Source of the DNA: Flavobacteriia bacterium
Lineage (GTDB): Bacteria; Bacteroidota; Bacteroidia; Flavobacteriales_D; Crocinitomicaceae
NCBI GenBank assembly: GCA_016183815.1
Contig: JACPDW010000010.1
Span: forward strand, 186,001-250,000
Length of the DNA: 64,000 nt
Direction of reading: 5' to 3'
Shown in pieces: positions 1-8,320 of the stretch. Position 1 is the stretch's first letter. Each line of letters begins with the position of its first letter. The position numbers and the translations under genes were made by a program. The notes below the pieces were generated by a model that worked only from the letters and a program-made list of their open reading frames with translations, searched no databases and was not told the DNA's origin.

Positions 1-353
1 CATGGTGAAAATGCGTCTTCAATATGTTCCCATCGCATAAAATGATCATTTTTAATAATGGAAAAGACATCAAATCTTGTATTAAATTGCAAGTCTTTTT
101 CTAATATATAGGCGTTGGCTACTTTATAAATTTGTTTTTGTTTTTTTTTAGTAACCGATTGCCACGGCTCTCCAAATTCATCTGTAAATCTTGTTTTCAC
201 TTCCACTATCACTAAAACGTCTTCTTTCATTGAAATAATATCCAACTCCCATTTGTGGAAATAATAATTTTTTCCTAAGATTTTATATCCTTTTTCTTGA
301 AGAATTTTCATTGCAAAATCTTCACCCCATTTTCCCAATTCTATATGATTCAT
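1..353 (-). CDS. YraN/UPF0102-family putative endonuclease (3' part missing)
   Basis: The reading frame starts at an ATG at 353 and runs off the left edge, giving about 117 residues of a family that is usually 115-125 long, so only the last few residues are missing. The N-terminus MNHIELGKWGEDFAMKIL, then WELDIIS and VIVEVKTR, match the UPF0102 pattern G..GE..A, E.DII and V.VEVKTR. The Asp, Glu and Lys are the catalytic set of a PD-(D/E)XK nuclease fold. Family members are cytoplasmic and their substrate is not settled; a role in DNA processing is inferred from the fold. The divergent neighbour at 538 is a sensor kinase with no obvious link. Confidence 0.85.
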   Translation of the reverse strand, partial: MNHIELGKWGEDFAMKILQEKGYKILGKNYYFHKWELDIISMKEDVLVIVEVKTRFTDEFGEPWQSVTKKKQKQIYKVANAYILEKDLQFNTRFDVFSIIKNDHFMRWEHIEDAFSP

Positions 354-516
354 CTTTCTAAAATTTTGTTCCAAAGTCTTTTTAAGAAAACCATAAAACT
401 GTAAGTGTTTTTATATAGACACAACATAAATTTAATAAAAAATTTATACTTGAACAACATTATTAAGTTAAAAATGTAATTTTTTGTTCAATATCAAAGG
501 AATAGCATATTTTTTT

Positions 517-524
517 TAATTTTG
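517..524 (+). promoter_or_regulatory. Possible -7 element (TAATTTTG) of the sensor kinase gene
   Basis: The string matches the Bacteroidota -7 consensus TAnnTTTG. It lies 14 bases before the TTG start at 538, so the leader would be very short. No clear TTTG -33 element sits about 20 bp upstream. Confidence 0.35.
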
Positions 525-537
525 CTCAAACTTTATC

Positions 538-2112
538 TTGAAAAAATTTTCCATATACATATTATTTCTTTTCGCTATTTTGTTTGCTTTTATACTTCTC
601 ATCAAATTAGATGGGAAGAGAAAACAAAGTGAGTTAGATTCTTTTAATCTAAACTTAGAGCATGAACACAAAGATATTTTAAGTGTATTACAATCAAACA
701 TTAAAATCTATACTGGTTTTGTAGCAGCTTTACGTTCTTTTACTATCAACAATAGTGCTTTTCCAAACGAAAATGAAATGAAAAATTTTTTGTTGGAAAT
801 TGTGAATGAATTGCCTTTTAAAGACAGTTTAATCGTTTCATTTATAGACACTTCACAGGTGTTTAAATATAGTGTAACTCCCTATAAAATAGACCCTTCA
901 AATTTAAAAGGCAAAAATGTTAAAAATATTCGAAGTACAAAAGAAATTGCAAAATTAAAAACATTAATTGAAAAAGGAAAACACATCACATTGTTTAAAC
1001 CAATCAATTTAATAGAAGGATATCCAGCTTTTCCATTTAATTTCCCTGCAATAGATAAAAATGGTAAAAGATTGGGTTACATAGCTCCTTTAATCAGACT
1101 CCACTATTTTTTAAGTGCTATTTTAGACAAAAAATCCGAATTCTATCATCGATTTTCCATTGATGGAATTGTTTTTACTCGCTTTGCCGTTTATGACAAA
1201 AGTAAAATTTATCATTCAAAAAAAGACACAGATTTTGTAAATAATTTTGATGAAAAAGAGTATAAAATAAAAACTAGTATTCTTCCTTTTCATGGTCTTC
1301 CATTAAAAGTTGAAACAAGATATAAATCTAAACCAGTAGAAAGTACTTCTTTAAACTATTTGATTTATGCTTGGTGTATTTTGTTCCTAGTTTTTGTGAT
1401 TATAAGTTTTTTACAAGCAAAACACAATCAAAAAATTGTTGAGAAATTAGCTTTTGCACATAGAGAATTAAGAAATATTAATAGGCAACAAGAAAAAAAT
1501 CTTAACAAAATTAAAAATCTAATTCGTGAAATACACCATAGAGTAAAAAACAATTTACAGATAATTTCTAGTTTACTTAACCTTCAAAGTCAAGAAGAAA
1601 TTAGTATTGAAGTAAAAAACGCATTGTTGTCCACTAAATCTAGAGTTCAATCTATGGCCTTGGTGCACAATAAATTATATGGAAATGAAAATTTTGACGC
1701 CATTAATGCTAATGAATATATTACCTCATTGTGTGAAAACATTTCTCAAATGTATGAAAGTAAAAAAGATGCTGTAAAAACAGAAATTCTTATAGATAAA
1801 ACATTAACACTTTCTATAGATACAGTAATTCCACTAGGTTTAATGTTGAATGAATTATTAACAAATACTTTTAAATACGCTTTTGGTGAACAAAAAAAGG
1901 GTCAAATAGGTATTCAACTCACCAAAAATGAAGATGATTATTATGCTTTGATATATAAAGACAGTGGACTTGGTTTTGATTTTGAACAAAAGAGTAAAAA
2001 TTCATTTGGTTTAGAACTAATCTTAATGCTTACTGAACAATTAAAGGGGAAAATTGAATACAATAGAACTCAAGGACCAAATTTTGTAATAAAATTCAAA
2101 GAAGTATTTTAG
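538..2112 (+). CDS. Membrane sensor histidine kinase, HisKA_2 type
   Basis: A 524-residue two-pass membrane kinase. Residues 5-24 form a first transmembrane helix, about 25-270 an extracytoplasmic sensor region without a domain I can name (CHASE-like in size), and about 274-297 a second helix followed by a short coiled coil. The phosphoacceptor region around residues 330-350 reads EIHHRVKNNLQIISSLL, the hallmark of HisKA_2 kinases, with the phosphorylated His in the HH pair at 333-334. A HATPase_c domain follows (LGLMLNELLTNTFKYAF, then DSGLGFDF). HisKA_2 kinases often act with partners not encoded beside them; no response regulator is adjacent here. The start is a TTG, chosen because it begins the signal-anchor helix and no ATG lies nearby in frame. 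Confidence 0.85.
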   Translation: MKKFSIYILFLFAILFAFILLIKLDGKRKQSELDSFNLNLEHEHKDILSVLQSNIKIYTGFVAALRSFTINNSAFPNENEMKNFLLEIVNELPFKDSLIVSFIDTSQVFKYSVTPYKIDPSNLKGKNVKNIRSTKEIAKLKTLIEKGKHITLFKPINLIEGYPAFPFNFPAIDKNGKRLGYIAPLIRLHYFLSAILDKKSEFYHRFSIDGIVFTRFAVYDKSKIYHSKKDTDFVNNFDEKEYKIKTSILPFHGLPLKVETRYKSKPVESTSLNYLIYAWCILFLVFVIISFLQAKHNQKIVEKLAFAHRELRNINRQQEKNLNKIKNLIREIHHRVKNNLQIISSLLNLQSQEEISIEVKNALLSTKSRVQSMALVHNKLYGNENFDAINANEYITSLCENISQMYESKKDAVKTEILIDKTLTLSIDTVIPLGLMLNELLTNTFKYAFGEQKKGQIGIQLTKNEDDYYALIYKDSGLGFDFEQKSKNSFGLELILMLTEQLKGKIEYNRTQGPNFVIKFKEVF

Positions 2113-2117
2113 TTTTG
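2083..2117 (+). promoter_or_regulatory. Possible promoter of the YfhO gene
   Basis: TTTG at 2083-2086 is followed after 23 bp by TAGTTTTG at 2110-2117, a match to the Bacteroidota TTTG/TAnnTTTG pair with a long spacer. It overlaps the stop of the kinase gene and lies 45 bp before the GTG at 2162. Confidence 0.35.
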
Positions 2118-2161
2118 CAAAATTTTCCATAATTTCAACCCAAATTTTTAATTTTTTTCTC

Positions 2162-5137
2162 GTGAAAACATTTCTTATTCAAAACAAACATCATTTTATA
2201 ATCCTTACTTTATTTGTTGTAATTACTTTAAGTTATTTCAAACTTCAACTCAGCGATTACAATCTAAAACAGCACGATATTGAGCAACATAAAGGAATGT
2301 CGCGTGAAATTGTAGATTATCGTGAAAGAAATGGGGAAGAAACATTATGGACAAACTCAATGTTTGGAGGAATGCCCTCTGTTCAAATATCATTGTTATA
2401 TCATGGAAATTATTTTAAAGACATTCAAGACAAATTCATGAAACTTTTACCTCCACCTGCAGGAGTTGTTTTGCTTTATATGATTGGCTTTTATTTTTTA
2501 TGTATTTGTTTTTGTATCAACCCATGGATTGGATTTTTTGGTGCTTTAGCTTTTGCTTTTTCAACTTACGATTTAATTATTTTACAAGCTGGTCATAATT
2601 CTAAAGCCCTTGCTGTGGCCATGATGGCACCAGTTGTGGGCTCTTTTTACTGGAGTTTTAAACGCAATATGTATTGGGGTTTTGCATTATCAGCTTTATT
2701 TATGAATATGCAAATTGCTCAAAATCACCTTCAGGTAACTTATTATCTTATTATTTTGTTGATAGGGCTTGGATTGCTATTTTTTATCGAATCTATCCTT
2801 AAGAAGGAAATCCTGCCTTTTGTAAAATCCGTAGCTGGAATTGCTGTTGCTTATTTAATAGCATTGATGATAAATTATGGAAACATCTCTTTAACATCCG
2901 ATTATGCCAAACACACCATTCGTGGTGGAAATGATTTAACCCTTACACCTGATGGCTTATCCAATAAAGCAATTGAAACGGGTGGTTTGGATAAAGAATA
3001 CATCACTCAATGGAGTTATGGAGTGGGTGAATCATTCACTTTACTCTCTCCCTATGTAAAAGGTGGAGGAACTGTTGCATTGCAGGAAAGTCCTTTTGCT
3101 GAAGATGCTTTGAATTCAGACTTAACTTCAGAACAGCTAAAAGGAGCTATGAATTATCCTGTTTATTGGGGAGATCAACCCATCACTTCTGGACCGGTTT
3201 ATTTAGGCATTGTAGTTGTGTTTTTAGCCTTTTTATCCCTTTTCTTCTCAAAATCAAAAATGAAATGGGCGTTTTTAGGTGTCAGCTTTTTAGCGTTATT
3301 TTTATCTTGGGGGAAAAATTGGATGGGATTTACGGAGTTTTTTCTTGATAATATTCCAGGATATAATAAATTTAGAGCAGTAACAATCATCTTAGTATTG
3401 GTTGAATTGTGTATTCCTATCTTAGCTGTAATTGGATTACAAGATATGTGGAAAAATAAAATAACAATAGCTGAAAATAAAAAGAAGTTTTTTATTATAA
3501 CTGGTTCATTTATTGTGTTTTTATTTCTTGTAAAATTAGTTGGTTTAAAAGATAATTATACTTCAAAACCTGAAATAGAACAACAAGAGAACATTGAAGA
3601 AAAAATAAAATCCCAACTTGCAGGAATGGATCCCAACACTTTAAAAACTCAATATAATTTGGATGTAAATGACGCAAATCAAGTGAATGATTTTGTGGGT
3701 CAGCAAGCAAAACCTTATCGTGAAAGTTACGAAGCAATCAAACAAATTAGAAAAGATATTTTTTCATCAAGTATGAATCGAAGTATTTTGTTTTCGATAC
3801 TTACATTAGCTTTGTTGTATATATTATTGTTCACCTCTATCAATAGCTATTTTGCTATTGTTGGAATAGGTTTGCTCATTTGCTTTGATTTGATTCCTGT
3901 TTCTTATCAATATCTAGGCAATCAAGAAACAGAAAACGCTTACAAATATTGGGAATTAAAAGGGAAAACTTTATATCCTATCAGTGTTTCTGACGCTGAC
4001 AAACAAATCATGGAAATAGAAACCACAATGAATCCAAAACTCAAAACAGTTGTTGAAATCGGAGAAAAGGAAGGAAATCAAAAGGCAAATGAATTGGGTT
4101 ATAGTGGAAATGAAAGACAAAGAGTAATCGATGCGTATCGTTTTTCAGCATTAAACAGAGCAACTAATTATAGGGTTTTTGATATGAGTCGTGGATTTGG
4201 AAGTGCTGACCCTTCGTATTTTCACAAGTCTTTAGGGGGATACCATGGTGCTAAGTTGAGAAATATTCAAAATGTATATGAATTTCACCTCACCAAAGGA
4301 AATAATAAAGTGTTTGATATGTTAAATGTGAAATATTTTATCCAACAACAAGAAAATTCACAAATAGCTAGTCCAAATAACAATGCAATGGGAAATGCTT
4401 GGCTTGTTCAACAAATTAATACAACAAAAACTCCAGATGATGAAATTAGGTCTTTAGGTAATGTTTTTGAAGTTGTTAATATTGGTCAAGGTAAAGTTTT
4501 AGTCAATAATGAAAACAAAACAACAGCAAAAGTTTTTGGAAGTGAAAAAGTTCAATATTTATTGAAAAATGACAGTTTAGATGTTCGTTTATCCAATGGA
4601 ATGACAGAGGGTATGGAAGCTGTTTTTGTCATGGATATTCAAGGTAACACTAATTTAGTTCCAAAAATAACTTTAGAAATGGACACTGCACAATCATTTC
4701 TTAAACTATGTGAAATCAAAGTTAAAGAGGAATTTAAGCCAAAAACTGAAGCTTTAATGTTGGAAAGTCAAGCAAAAGGACTAAAAAACAAACAATTTAA
4801 TGCACAGGGAACTATTAAAATGAAATCTTATGCACCAAATAAAATCACTTATGAGTTTGAAAGTCAGAGTGATCAGTTTGCTGTCTTTTCTGAAATTTAT
4901 TACCCAGAAGGATGGACAGCAACCATAGATGGTAAAGAAAGCCAAATTTATAAAGTGAATTATTTGTTAAGAGGATTAGAAGTTCCAAAAGGAAAACATC
5001 AAATTGAGTTTAAATTCTATTTACCTAAATATGATCGAGCAGCAAACTTAGCAAGAGTTGGAAATTTTATCATTTTTATCCTTTTTGCCTTTTTGATATT
5101 TAATGAATATAAAAAGAGAAAAAATAAGTTGCTTTGA
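2162..5137 (+). CDS. YfhO-family integral membrane protein
   Basis: A 991-residue polytopic membrane protein. An N-terminal anchor helix is followed by a conserved extracytoplasmic loop (MFGGMPSVQIS), many hydrophobic helices to about residue 460, a further helix pair near 545-590, a long soluble C-terminal region and a last helix near 965-985. The segment EIYYPEGWTATIDG near residue 915 is typical of the YfhO C-terminal beta domain of Bacteroidota. YfhO proteins resemble GT-C glycosyltransferases and some Gram-positive members glycosylate teichoic acid; here a role in adding sugars to an envelope polymer is an inference. The GTG start places the first helix at the N-terminus; the gene follows the kinase by 49 bp and may be co-transcribed with it. 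Confidence 0.8.
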   Translation: MKTFLIQNKHHFIILTLFVVITLSYFKLQLSDYNLKQHDIEQHKGMSREIVDYRERNGEETLWTNSMFGGMPSVQISLLYHGNYFKDIQDKFMKLLPPPAGVVLLYMIGFYFLCICFCINPWIGFFGALAFAFSTYDLIILQAGHNSKALAVAMMAPVVGSFYWSFKRNMYWGFALSALFMNMQIAQNHLQVTYYLIILLIGLGLLFFIESILKKEILPFVKSVAGIAVAYLIALMINYGNISLTSDYAKHTIRGGNDLTLTPDGLSNKAIETGGLDKEYITQWSYGVGESFTLLSPYVKGGGTVALQESPFAEDALNSDLTSEQLKGAMNYPVYWGDQPITSGPVYLGIVVVFLAFLSLFFSKSKMKWAFLGVSFLALFLSWGKNWMGFTEFFLDNIPGYNKFRAVTIILVLVELCIPILAVIGLQDMWKNKITIAENKKKFFIITGSFIVFLFLVKLVGLKDNYTSKPEIEQQENIEEKIKSQLAGMDPNTLKTQYNLDVNDANQVNDFVGQQAKPYRESYEAIKQIRKDIFSSSMNRSILFSILTLALLYILLFTSINSYFAIVGIGLLICFDLIPVSYQYLGNQETENAYKYWELKGKTLYPISVSDADKQIMEIETTMNPKLKTVVEIGEKEGNQKANELGYSGNERQRVIDAYRFSALNRATNYRVFDMSRGFGSADPSYFHKSLGGYHGAKLRNIQNVYEFHLTKGNNKVFDMLNVKYFIQQQENSQIASPNNNAMGNAWLVQQINTTKTPDDEIRSLGNVFEVVNIGQGKVLVNNENKTTAKVFGSEKVQYLLKNDSLDVRLSNGMTEGMEAVFVMDIQGNTNLVPKITLEMDTAQSFLKLCEIKVKEEFKPKTEALMLESQAKGLKNKQFNAQGTIKMKSYAPNKITYEFESQSDQFAVFSEIYYPEGWTATIDGKESQIYKVNYLLRGLEVPKGKHQIEFKFYLPKYDRAANLARVGNFIIFILFAFLIFNEYKKRKNKLL

Positions 5138-5171
5138 TTAGACTTTGTTAAATAAAACTTCATCGTTTTTT

Positions 5172-6173
5172 TTACAGCTTTTGAAGATTGGTTGGGATGA
5201 TGTCATTGAAACAGTTTATCCCTTTGTCTTTAATATGTCTCGTTAATTCTTCAATATTTAAAACTTTGTCGTATTGGCTTTTTATTTTCCCCAGTTTACA
5301 GTCCTCAGTTATAAATTTAAGGAAATCTGAAAAGTCGGAGTTTTCATTTGCAAGACGATTAACAGTATCCCAGTCAATTGATTGTTTTATACTTGCAGGA
5401 AATAAAATTTCACTTTCAAATACATTATCAGTGTTAAGCTTTATTATACCAATTCCAAAAGCATTGTTGAGGCGTCTTAATTCATCTCTAAATGTTGGAT
5501 CATCATTAATGTTAATTGCAACCAAATAGCCCTCGTTAGCCCAACTTGAATTAGACACTGCTTGGAAAAAACATTCTCTAAGGTTTACAAAACTCAATGA
5601 TATTTTTAACTCAAATGAAAATAGTTTTATAGAACTAATAGTTAGATGACTTTGGATTTCTAAAGTTTCCTTTTTGTAGTCTTTAAAAGGGAAATACACG
5701 CCAACAAGGTCTGGATGAATCCATTCGTTTTGTCCCTTTGTCCCTTTATTCGAGGTTTCGTGAAAAATGGTTTTTAAGTTCGCTTTAAAATGTGTGTCGC
5801 CCAATGCATAGGCGACTAATAGAGAATGCAAGTCTCGTTCGTTAAATTTTTTTGATATAACTTTTTCCTTTTTTGATACTTCGTTTTCTTTTTGCTTTTG
5901 GACTTTTTGTACATCAATTATGTCGACAAGTTTTCTAAGAAAAAATTGTGCAGGTCTTTCACTTGTTTGAATAATTATTGAACTGTCACCATTGTTATTA
6001 ATATCAGTGTAGCAATAAGCAGCAATAGTAGCCCAAGGTGTTTTTCCGGTGGTTGTATAGTCGCCAATTATACCAAGTTCATTCGCTTTTTCCCAGATTT
6101 CTTTTGCTGAAAGAGGTGTTGCCGTTTTTTCAATTGTTCTTTCGATGATGTCCCAAAATGTTGTCTTTGCCAT
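5172..6173 (-). CDS. HARE-HTH domain protein with possible nuclease-like C-terminus (COG2958-like)
   Basis: A 333-residue soluble protein. Residues 5-85 form a HARE-HTH winged-helix domain (TPLSAKEIWEKANELG, then TPWATIAAYCYTDI, then FFLRKL), a module known from restriction systems and chromatin proteins that is thought to read modified DNA. A lysine-rich linker near 90-110 leads to a C-terminal domain with HPDLVGVYFPF and, about 30 residues later, FSFELKISLS. The spacing of D and E-x-K resembles a PD-(D/E)XK core, but this is my reading and not proven. No methyltransferase or helicase is adjacent. The convergent neighbour ends 34 bp away. An orphan restriction-like or regulatory role is the best guess. 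Confidence 0.65.
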   Translation of the reverse strand: MAKTTFWDIIERTIEKTATPLSAKEIWEKANELGIIGDYTTTGKTPWATIAAYCYTDINNNGDSSIIIQTSERPAQFFLRKLVDIIDVQKVQKQKENEVSKKEKVISKKFNERDLHSLLVAYALGDTHFKANLKTIFHETSNKGTKGQNEWIHPDLVGVYFPFKDYKKETLEIQSHLTISSIKLFSFELKISLSFVNLRECFFQAVSNSSWANEGYLVAININDDPTFRDELRRLNNAFGIGIIKLNTDNVFESEILFPASIKQSIDWDTVNRLANENSDFSDFLKFITEDCKLGKIKSQYDKVLNIEELTRHIKDKGINCFNDIIPTNLQKL

Positions 6174-6558
6174 ATTTTTTATTTATTTTGATTTGGATTT
6201 ACTATGCCTTAATAATTTAATATTAAAGGAATTTCCTCAATTTTTCACACAGCTAACAAGTTTAACTTATTGTATATCATTGATATAAAAATTAAATCGA
6301 GAATAAAGTATTTTTTTGATATTTGAAACGAAAGCATGCTATAAATTTATAAATTAAACAATACAAAGCTAACTTTTTAATTTAAGAAATCCAAAATAGA
6401 TAACGAATATTTCATTTCAAAAAATGACTTCCAAATTAAACGACAAAAGAATTAAAAAAATAATGGAAAAACTATAAAAAAGTGATGAATTTTAAACTTT
6501 TTCGGGAAACTATTTCATTAAAAGATTGGTTGGGAAGATTTTAACTCTTTTTTTCATT
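6174..6558. other. AT-rich gap without a convincing gene
   Basis: The 385 bp between two minus-strand genes are strongly AT-rich. Two very short plus-strand frames are present, 17 codons at 6424 and 19 codons at 6485, but neither has a recognisable product or promoter. I see no RNA gene. Confidence 0.5.
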
Positions 6559-6993
6559 CTATTTTTTGTTAAGATTAATTACTCCAAGTTGAATCATAAG
6601 ACCATAAGTGTCTCGAACTACCCAATCTTCAATTATTTTTCCTTTTTCAAGTCTATGAGTAATATAACCGAGCATTTTAACTTGCTTTTCAGTAGGTGGG
6701 ATAGGGCCAAATTGTCCTTTATGCGTGCCTGTAGCCAAGAAGCGAACAACTACTTTGTCCTTTTCAGCCACAATTTCCTCTAAGTCAAAGCGGATATCTG
6801 GAAATGCTTGTATTAACTCCTTCATCCTTTTGATGTTTCCTTCGGATCCACCTCCAAGGTCATTTGGGTTTGAATTATCATGATGCACCCAATTTTCAGA
6901 ATGGGTTTGGTGTAAAATTACAAAATTACGACCATTCCATCCTTCTTCGTAAAATAGTTGAACTATTTGTTTATTTTTTTTCAAAATGTTCAT
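6559..6993 (-). CDS. SnoaL-like (NTF2-fold) ester cyclase family protein
   Basis: A 144-residue protein starting MNILKKNKQIVQLFYEEGWN. The pattern fits the SnoaL-like polyketide cyclase/ester cyclase group: an N-terminal helix with F.EGWN, the segment ENWVHHD, EGNIKRMKELIQAFPDIRFDLEEI, GTHKGQFGPIPPT and a closing W.V.D..GLMIQLG. Family members are small NTF2-fold proteins with varied small-molecule substrates, so the reaction cannot be read from sequence. The frame stays open upstream to 7080, through a repeated terminator/promoter module, so I chose the internal ATG at 6993 that lies downstream of the promoter-like element at 7045-7052. Confidence 0.75.
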   Translation of the reverse strand: MNILKKNKQIVQLFYEEGWNGRNFVILHQTHSENWVHHDNSNPNDLGGGSEGNIKRMKELIQAFPDIRFDLEEIVAEKDKVVVRFLATGTHKGQFGPIPPTEKQVKMLGYITHRLEKGKIIEDWVVRDTYGLMIQLGVINLNKK

Positions 6994-7040
6994 AGCATTT
7001 TCAAATTTTTGTTGATTGAAATCATTATTTCTTGCCTTTT

Positions 7041-7096
7041 CAAACAAAGATACAAAATAAATTTCAAAAAAAACTCCCAATAGAAAGTAAAGAGCT
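7041..7096 (-). promoter_or_regulatory. Terminator+promoter module, copy 1
   Basis: On the minus strand a decayed hairpin ending in GGGAG and a run of T is followed by TATCTTTGTTTG (RC of 7041-7052), a -7 element pointing at the SnoaL-like gene. The same arrangement recurs at 7718-7775 and, with a mutated -7 element, at 9655-9715. It would end upstream transcription and start the next unit within about 50 bp. Confidence 0.5.
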
Positions 7097-7111
7097 TAAA
7101 AAAAATCATAA

Positions 7112-7126
7112 TAATGTTTAACATTA
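7112..7126. repeat. Short perfect inverted repeat
   Basis: TAATGTT, one T, then AACATTA form a perfect 7-bp inverted repeat between the DUF2442 stop and copy 1 of the terminator/promoter module. It has no T tract on either side that would make it a clear terminator; it may be an operator or chance in AT-rich DNA. Confidence 0.3.
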
Positions 7127-7149
7127 GACGCAATCCCCTACCTCAAAAT

Positions 7150-7455
7150 TTAAAGCGATTTTTTTTCATCCTTTATATCTGGCAAATTATATGCAAATTC
7201 AGGCGAAATATCATAATTCCAAATATTTTCTTCACCATTTTGAAATGTATTAATTATATTATCCCAAACAATTTCTCCAAATTTTCCAATATATACTTTT
7301 TTGAAACATGATTCATCATAAAGCTTTTCAATTCCCTGAAGATGTTTATGTGCATTTAAAAGTCCTTTGATATCTATTGTTTTTATTAAACCATCGTTAA
7401 ACTCACATGTAATCAAATAAGGTTTTACATCTATTATTTTTTTTACTTTTATCAT
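7150..7455 (-). CDS. DUF2442 family protein, probable antitoxin-like partner
   Basis: A 101-residue protein, MIKVKKIIDVKPYLITCEFNDG then KTIDIKGLL, matching the DUF2442 layout: a short beta hairpin with F.DG followed by D...L and a C-terminal stretch (FGEIVWDN...WNYDISPEFAYNL). DUF2442 genes are commonly found right after DUF4160 genes, as here, and the pair is regarded as a putative type II toxin-antitoxin-like system; the activity is not firmly established. Its ATG shares one base with the stop of the upstream DUF4160 gene (TAATG), indicating translational coupling. Confidence 0.75.
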   Translation of the reverse strand: MIKVKKIIDVKPYLITCEFNDGLIKTIDIKGLLNAHKHLQGIEKLYDESCFKKVYIGKFGEIVWDNIINTFQNGEENIWNYDISPEFAYNLPDIKDEKKSL

Positions 7456-7703
7456 TAGCTTAAAGGTTTAATTTTGTGAAAGTTTTTGGTATTCCACATT
7501 TCTAATAATTCTACTTTATGAATTTCAGCCCATGCTTGTACAAGTTTCATTTTACTTAAAGGTAAATCTCCATTAAGTAAATTTCCGTTTTCAATAATAA
7601 TATTTGCTTCGAACTCACCATAAGAAACTTTAAAATGTGGGGGATTGTGATCATTAAAAAACATAAAAACTACAAGACCATAAAATCTGCTTATCTCAGG
7701 CAT
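7455..7703 (-). CDS. DUF4160 family protein, probable toxin-like partner
   Basis: An 82-residue basic protein with the DUF4160 signature: MPEISRFYGLVVFMFFNDHN, then PPHFKVSYGEFEA, and the C-terminal WAEIHKVELLEMW followed by KIKPLS. The PPHF.V.Y core normally reads PHFHV.Y; here the second His is replaced by Lys. It begins 18 bp after a TATCTTTG -7 element (7721-7728 on the plus strand as its complement) and is coupled to the DUF2442 gene by a one-base overlap. A second, broken copy of the same pair lies just upstream at 7798-8045. Confidence 0.75.
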   Translation of the reverse strand: MPEISRFYGLVVFMFFNDHNPPHFKVSYGEFEANIIIENGNLLNGDLPLSKMKLVQAWAEIHKVELLEMWNTKNFHKIKPLS

Positions 7704-7717
7704 TTTTTTCCATTTTC

Positions 7718-7775
7718 AAACAAAGATACAAAATATTTTTCAAAAAAAAACTCCCAACAAAAAGTTAAGAGCTCA
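7718..7775 (-). promoter_or_regulatory. Terminator+promoter module, copy 2
   Basis: Read on the minus strand: CTCTTAAC, a T5 loop and GTTGGGAG form an 8-bp stem with one mismatch, followed by a T9 tract (intrinsic terminator), then TATCTTTG at 7728-7721, the -7 element of the DUF4160 gene. The terminator serves the T9SS-tail ORF ending at 7798. Confidence 0.6.
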
Positions 7776-7797
7776 AAAATTTTGTGTTTTTTAAAAT

Positions 7798-7923
7798 CTA
7801 CTCTACTACAAATTTTTCTCTTAGGTTTCCAATTTCTATAAACAAAACTTCAATACTTTTTGTTTTATTATATTTTAAGTTTGAAAATTTATATTTGGCT
7901 TCAATTATTGCAATATTTTCCAT
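7798..7923 (-). pseudogene. Chimeric 41-codon ORF: DUF2442-like start fused to a T9SS sorting tail
   Basis: An ATG at 7923, 11 bp after the stop of a broken DUF4160 gene, opens a frame whose N-terminus (MENIAIIEAKYK) sits where a DUF2442 gene would begin. Its C-terminus (FIEIGNLREKFVVE) is the end of a T9SS type A sorting domain, nearly the same as the orphan tails ending at 9377 and 9739. The frame is continuous, so recombination between a DUF2442 start and a T9SS gene end seems to have produced it. No signal peptide is present, so the tail cannot work as a sorting signal. Probably a non-functional fusion. Confidence 0.5.
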
Positions 7924-7934
7924 ATAATTTTAAA

Positions 7935-8045
7935 CTATGATAAAGGTTCGATATTTTTAAGAGGTTCCCTTTCAACTGCTTTTTGTCAATTTTCAAATAA
8001 TTCTAGCTTGTGTATTTCTAGCCATTCAAAAATTATTTTATGTCT
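7935..8045 (-). pseudogene. DUF4160 gene remnant (3' part)
   Basis: The minus-strand frame reads IIFEWLEIHKLELFEN, a stop, then QKAVEREPLKNIEPLS and a TAG at 7935-7937. This matches the DUF4160 C-terminus, where EN is normally followed by W, so a TGG-to-TGA change explains the internal stop. The 5' half is missing; the sequence joins directly to the broken yoeB end. Confidence 0.6.
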
Positions 8046-8320
8046 TCAATTGTAATAACCTTTAAGAGAAATGCTTAAAACCTTTCAAATTCTTCTTCTA
8101 CTTTATTAATCATTCTATCTTCTTGATTAATGCGTCTTGACCATAAGCCTTGAAGATTATATTTTAATGCTTCCGGTTTTCCAGTTCCTCTATATGGATT
8201 TTGTGTAATTTCAATTAAAATTTTCTTAATTTTATTATAAGAAACCAAATTACCTGTCATCTTATAATTTTCAAGTTGTTTGTCGGCAGTTTCCGAAATA
8301 ATTAATTTATATTTACTCAT
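8046..8320 (-). pseudogene. yoeB: YoeB/Txe-family toxin gene, frameshifted near its end
   Basis: From ATG 8320 the protein reads as a YoeB-type RNase: LIISETADKQLENY, then RGTGKPEALKYNLQGLWSRR, then INQEDRM. The frame stops at 8075 after EEEFERF, 81 codons in. In the neighbouring frame the DNA continues VLSISLKGYYN to a TGA at 8046, which resembles the end of YoeB proteins, although that position usually carries a catalytic His (GHY or RYHY) where this has Tyr. Either the frameshift or the His loss would disable ribosome-dependent mRNA cleavage. The tail could alternatively belong to the adjoining DUF4160 remnant, which is in the same frame. Confidence 0.65.

Noticed and set aside
7000-7080. 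Upstream extension of the SnoaL-like protein
   Set aside because: It would be translated from the terminator/promoter module itself.
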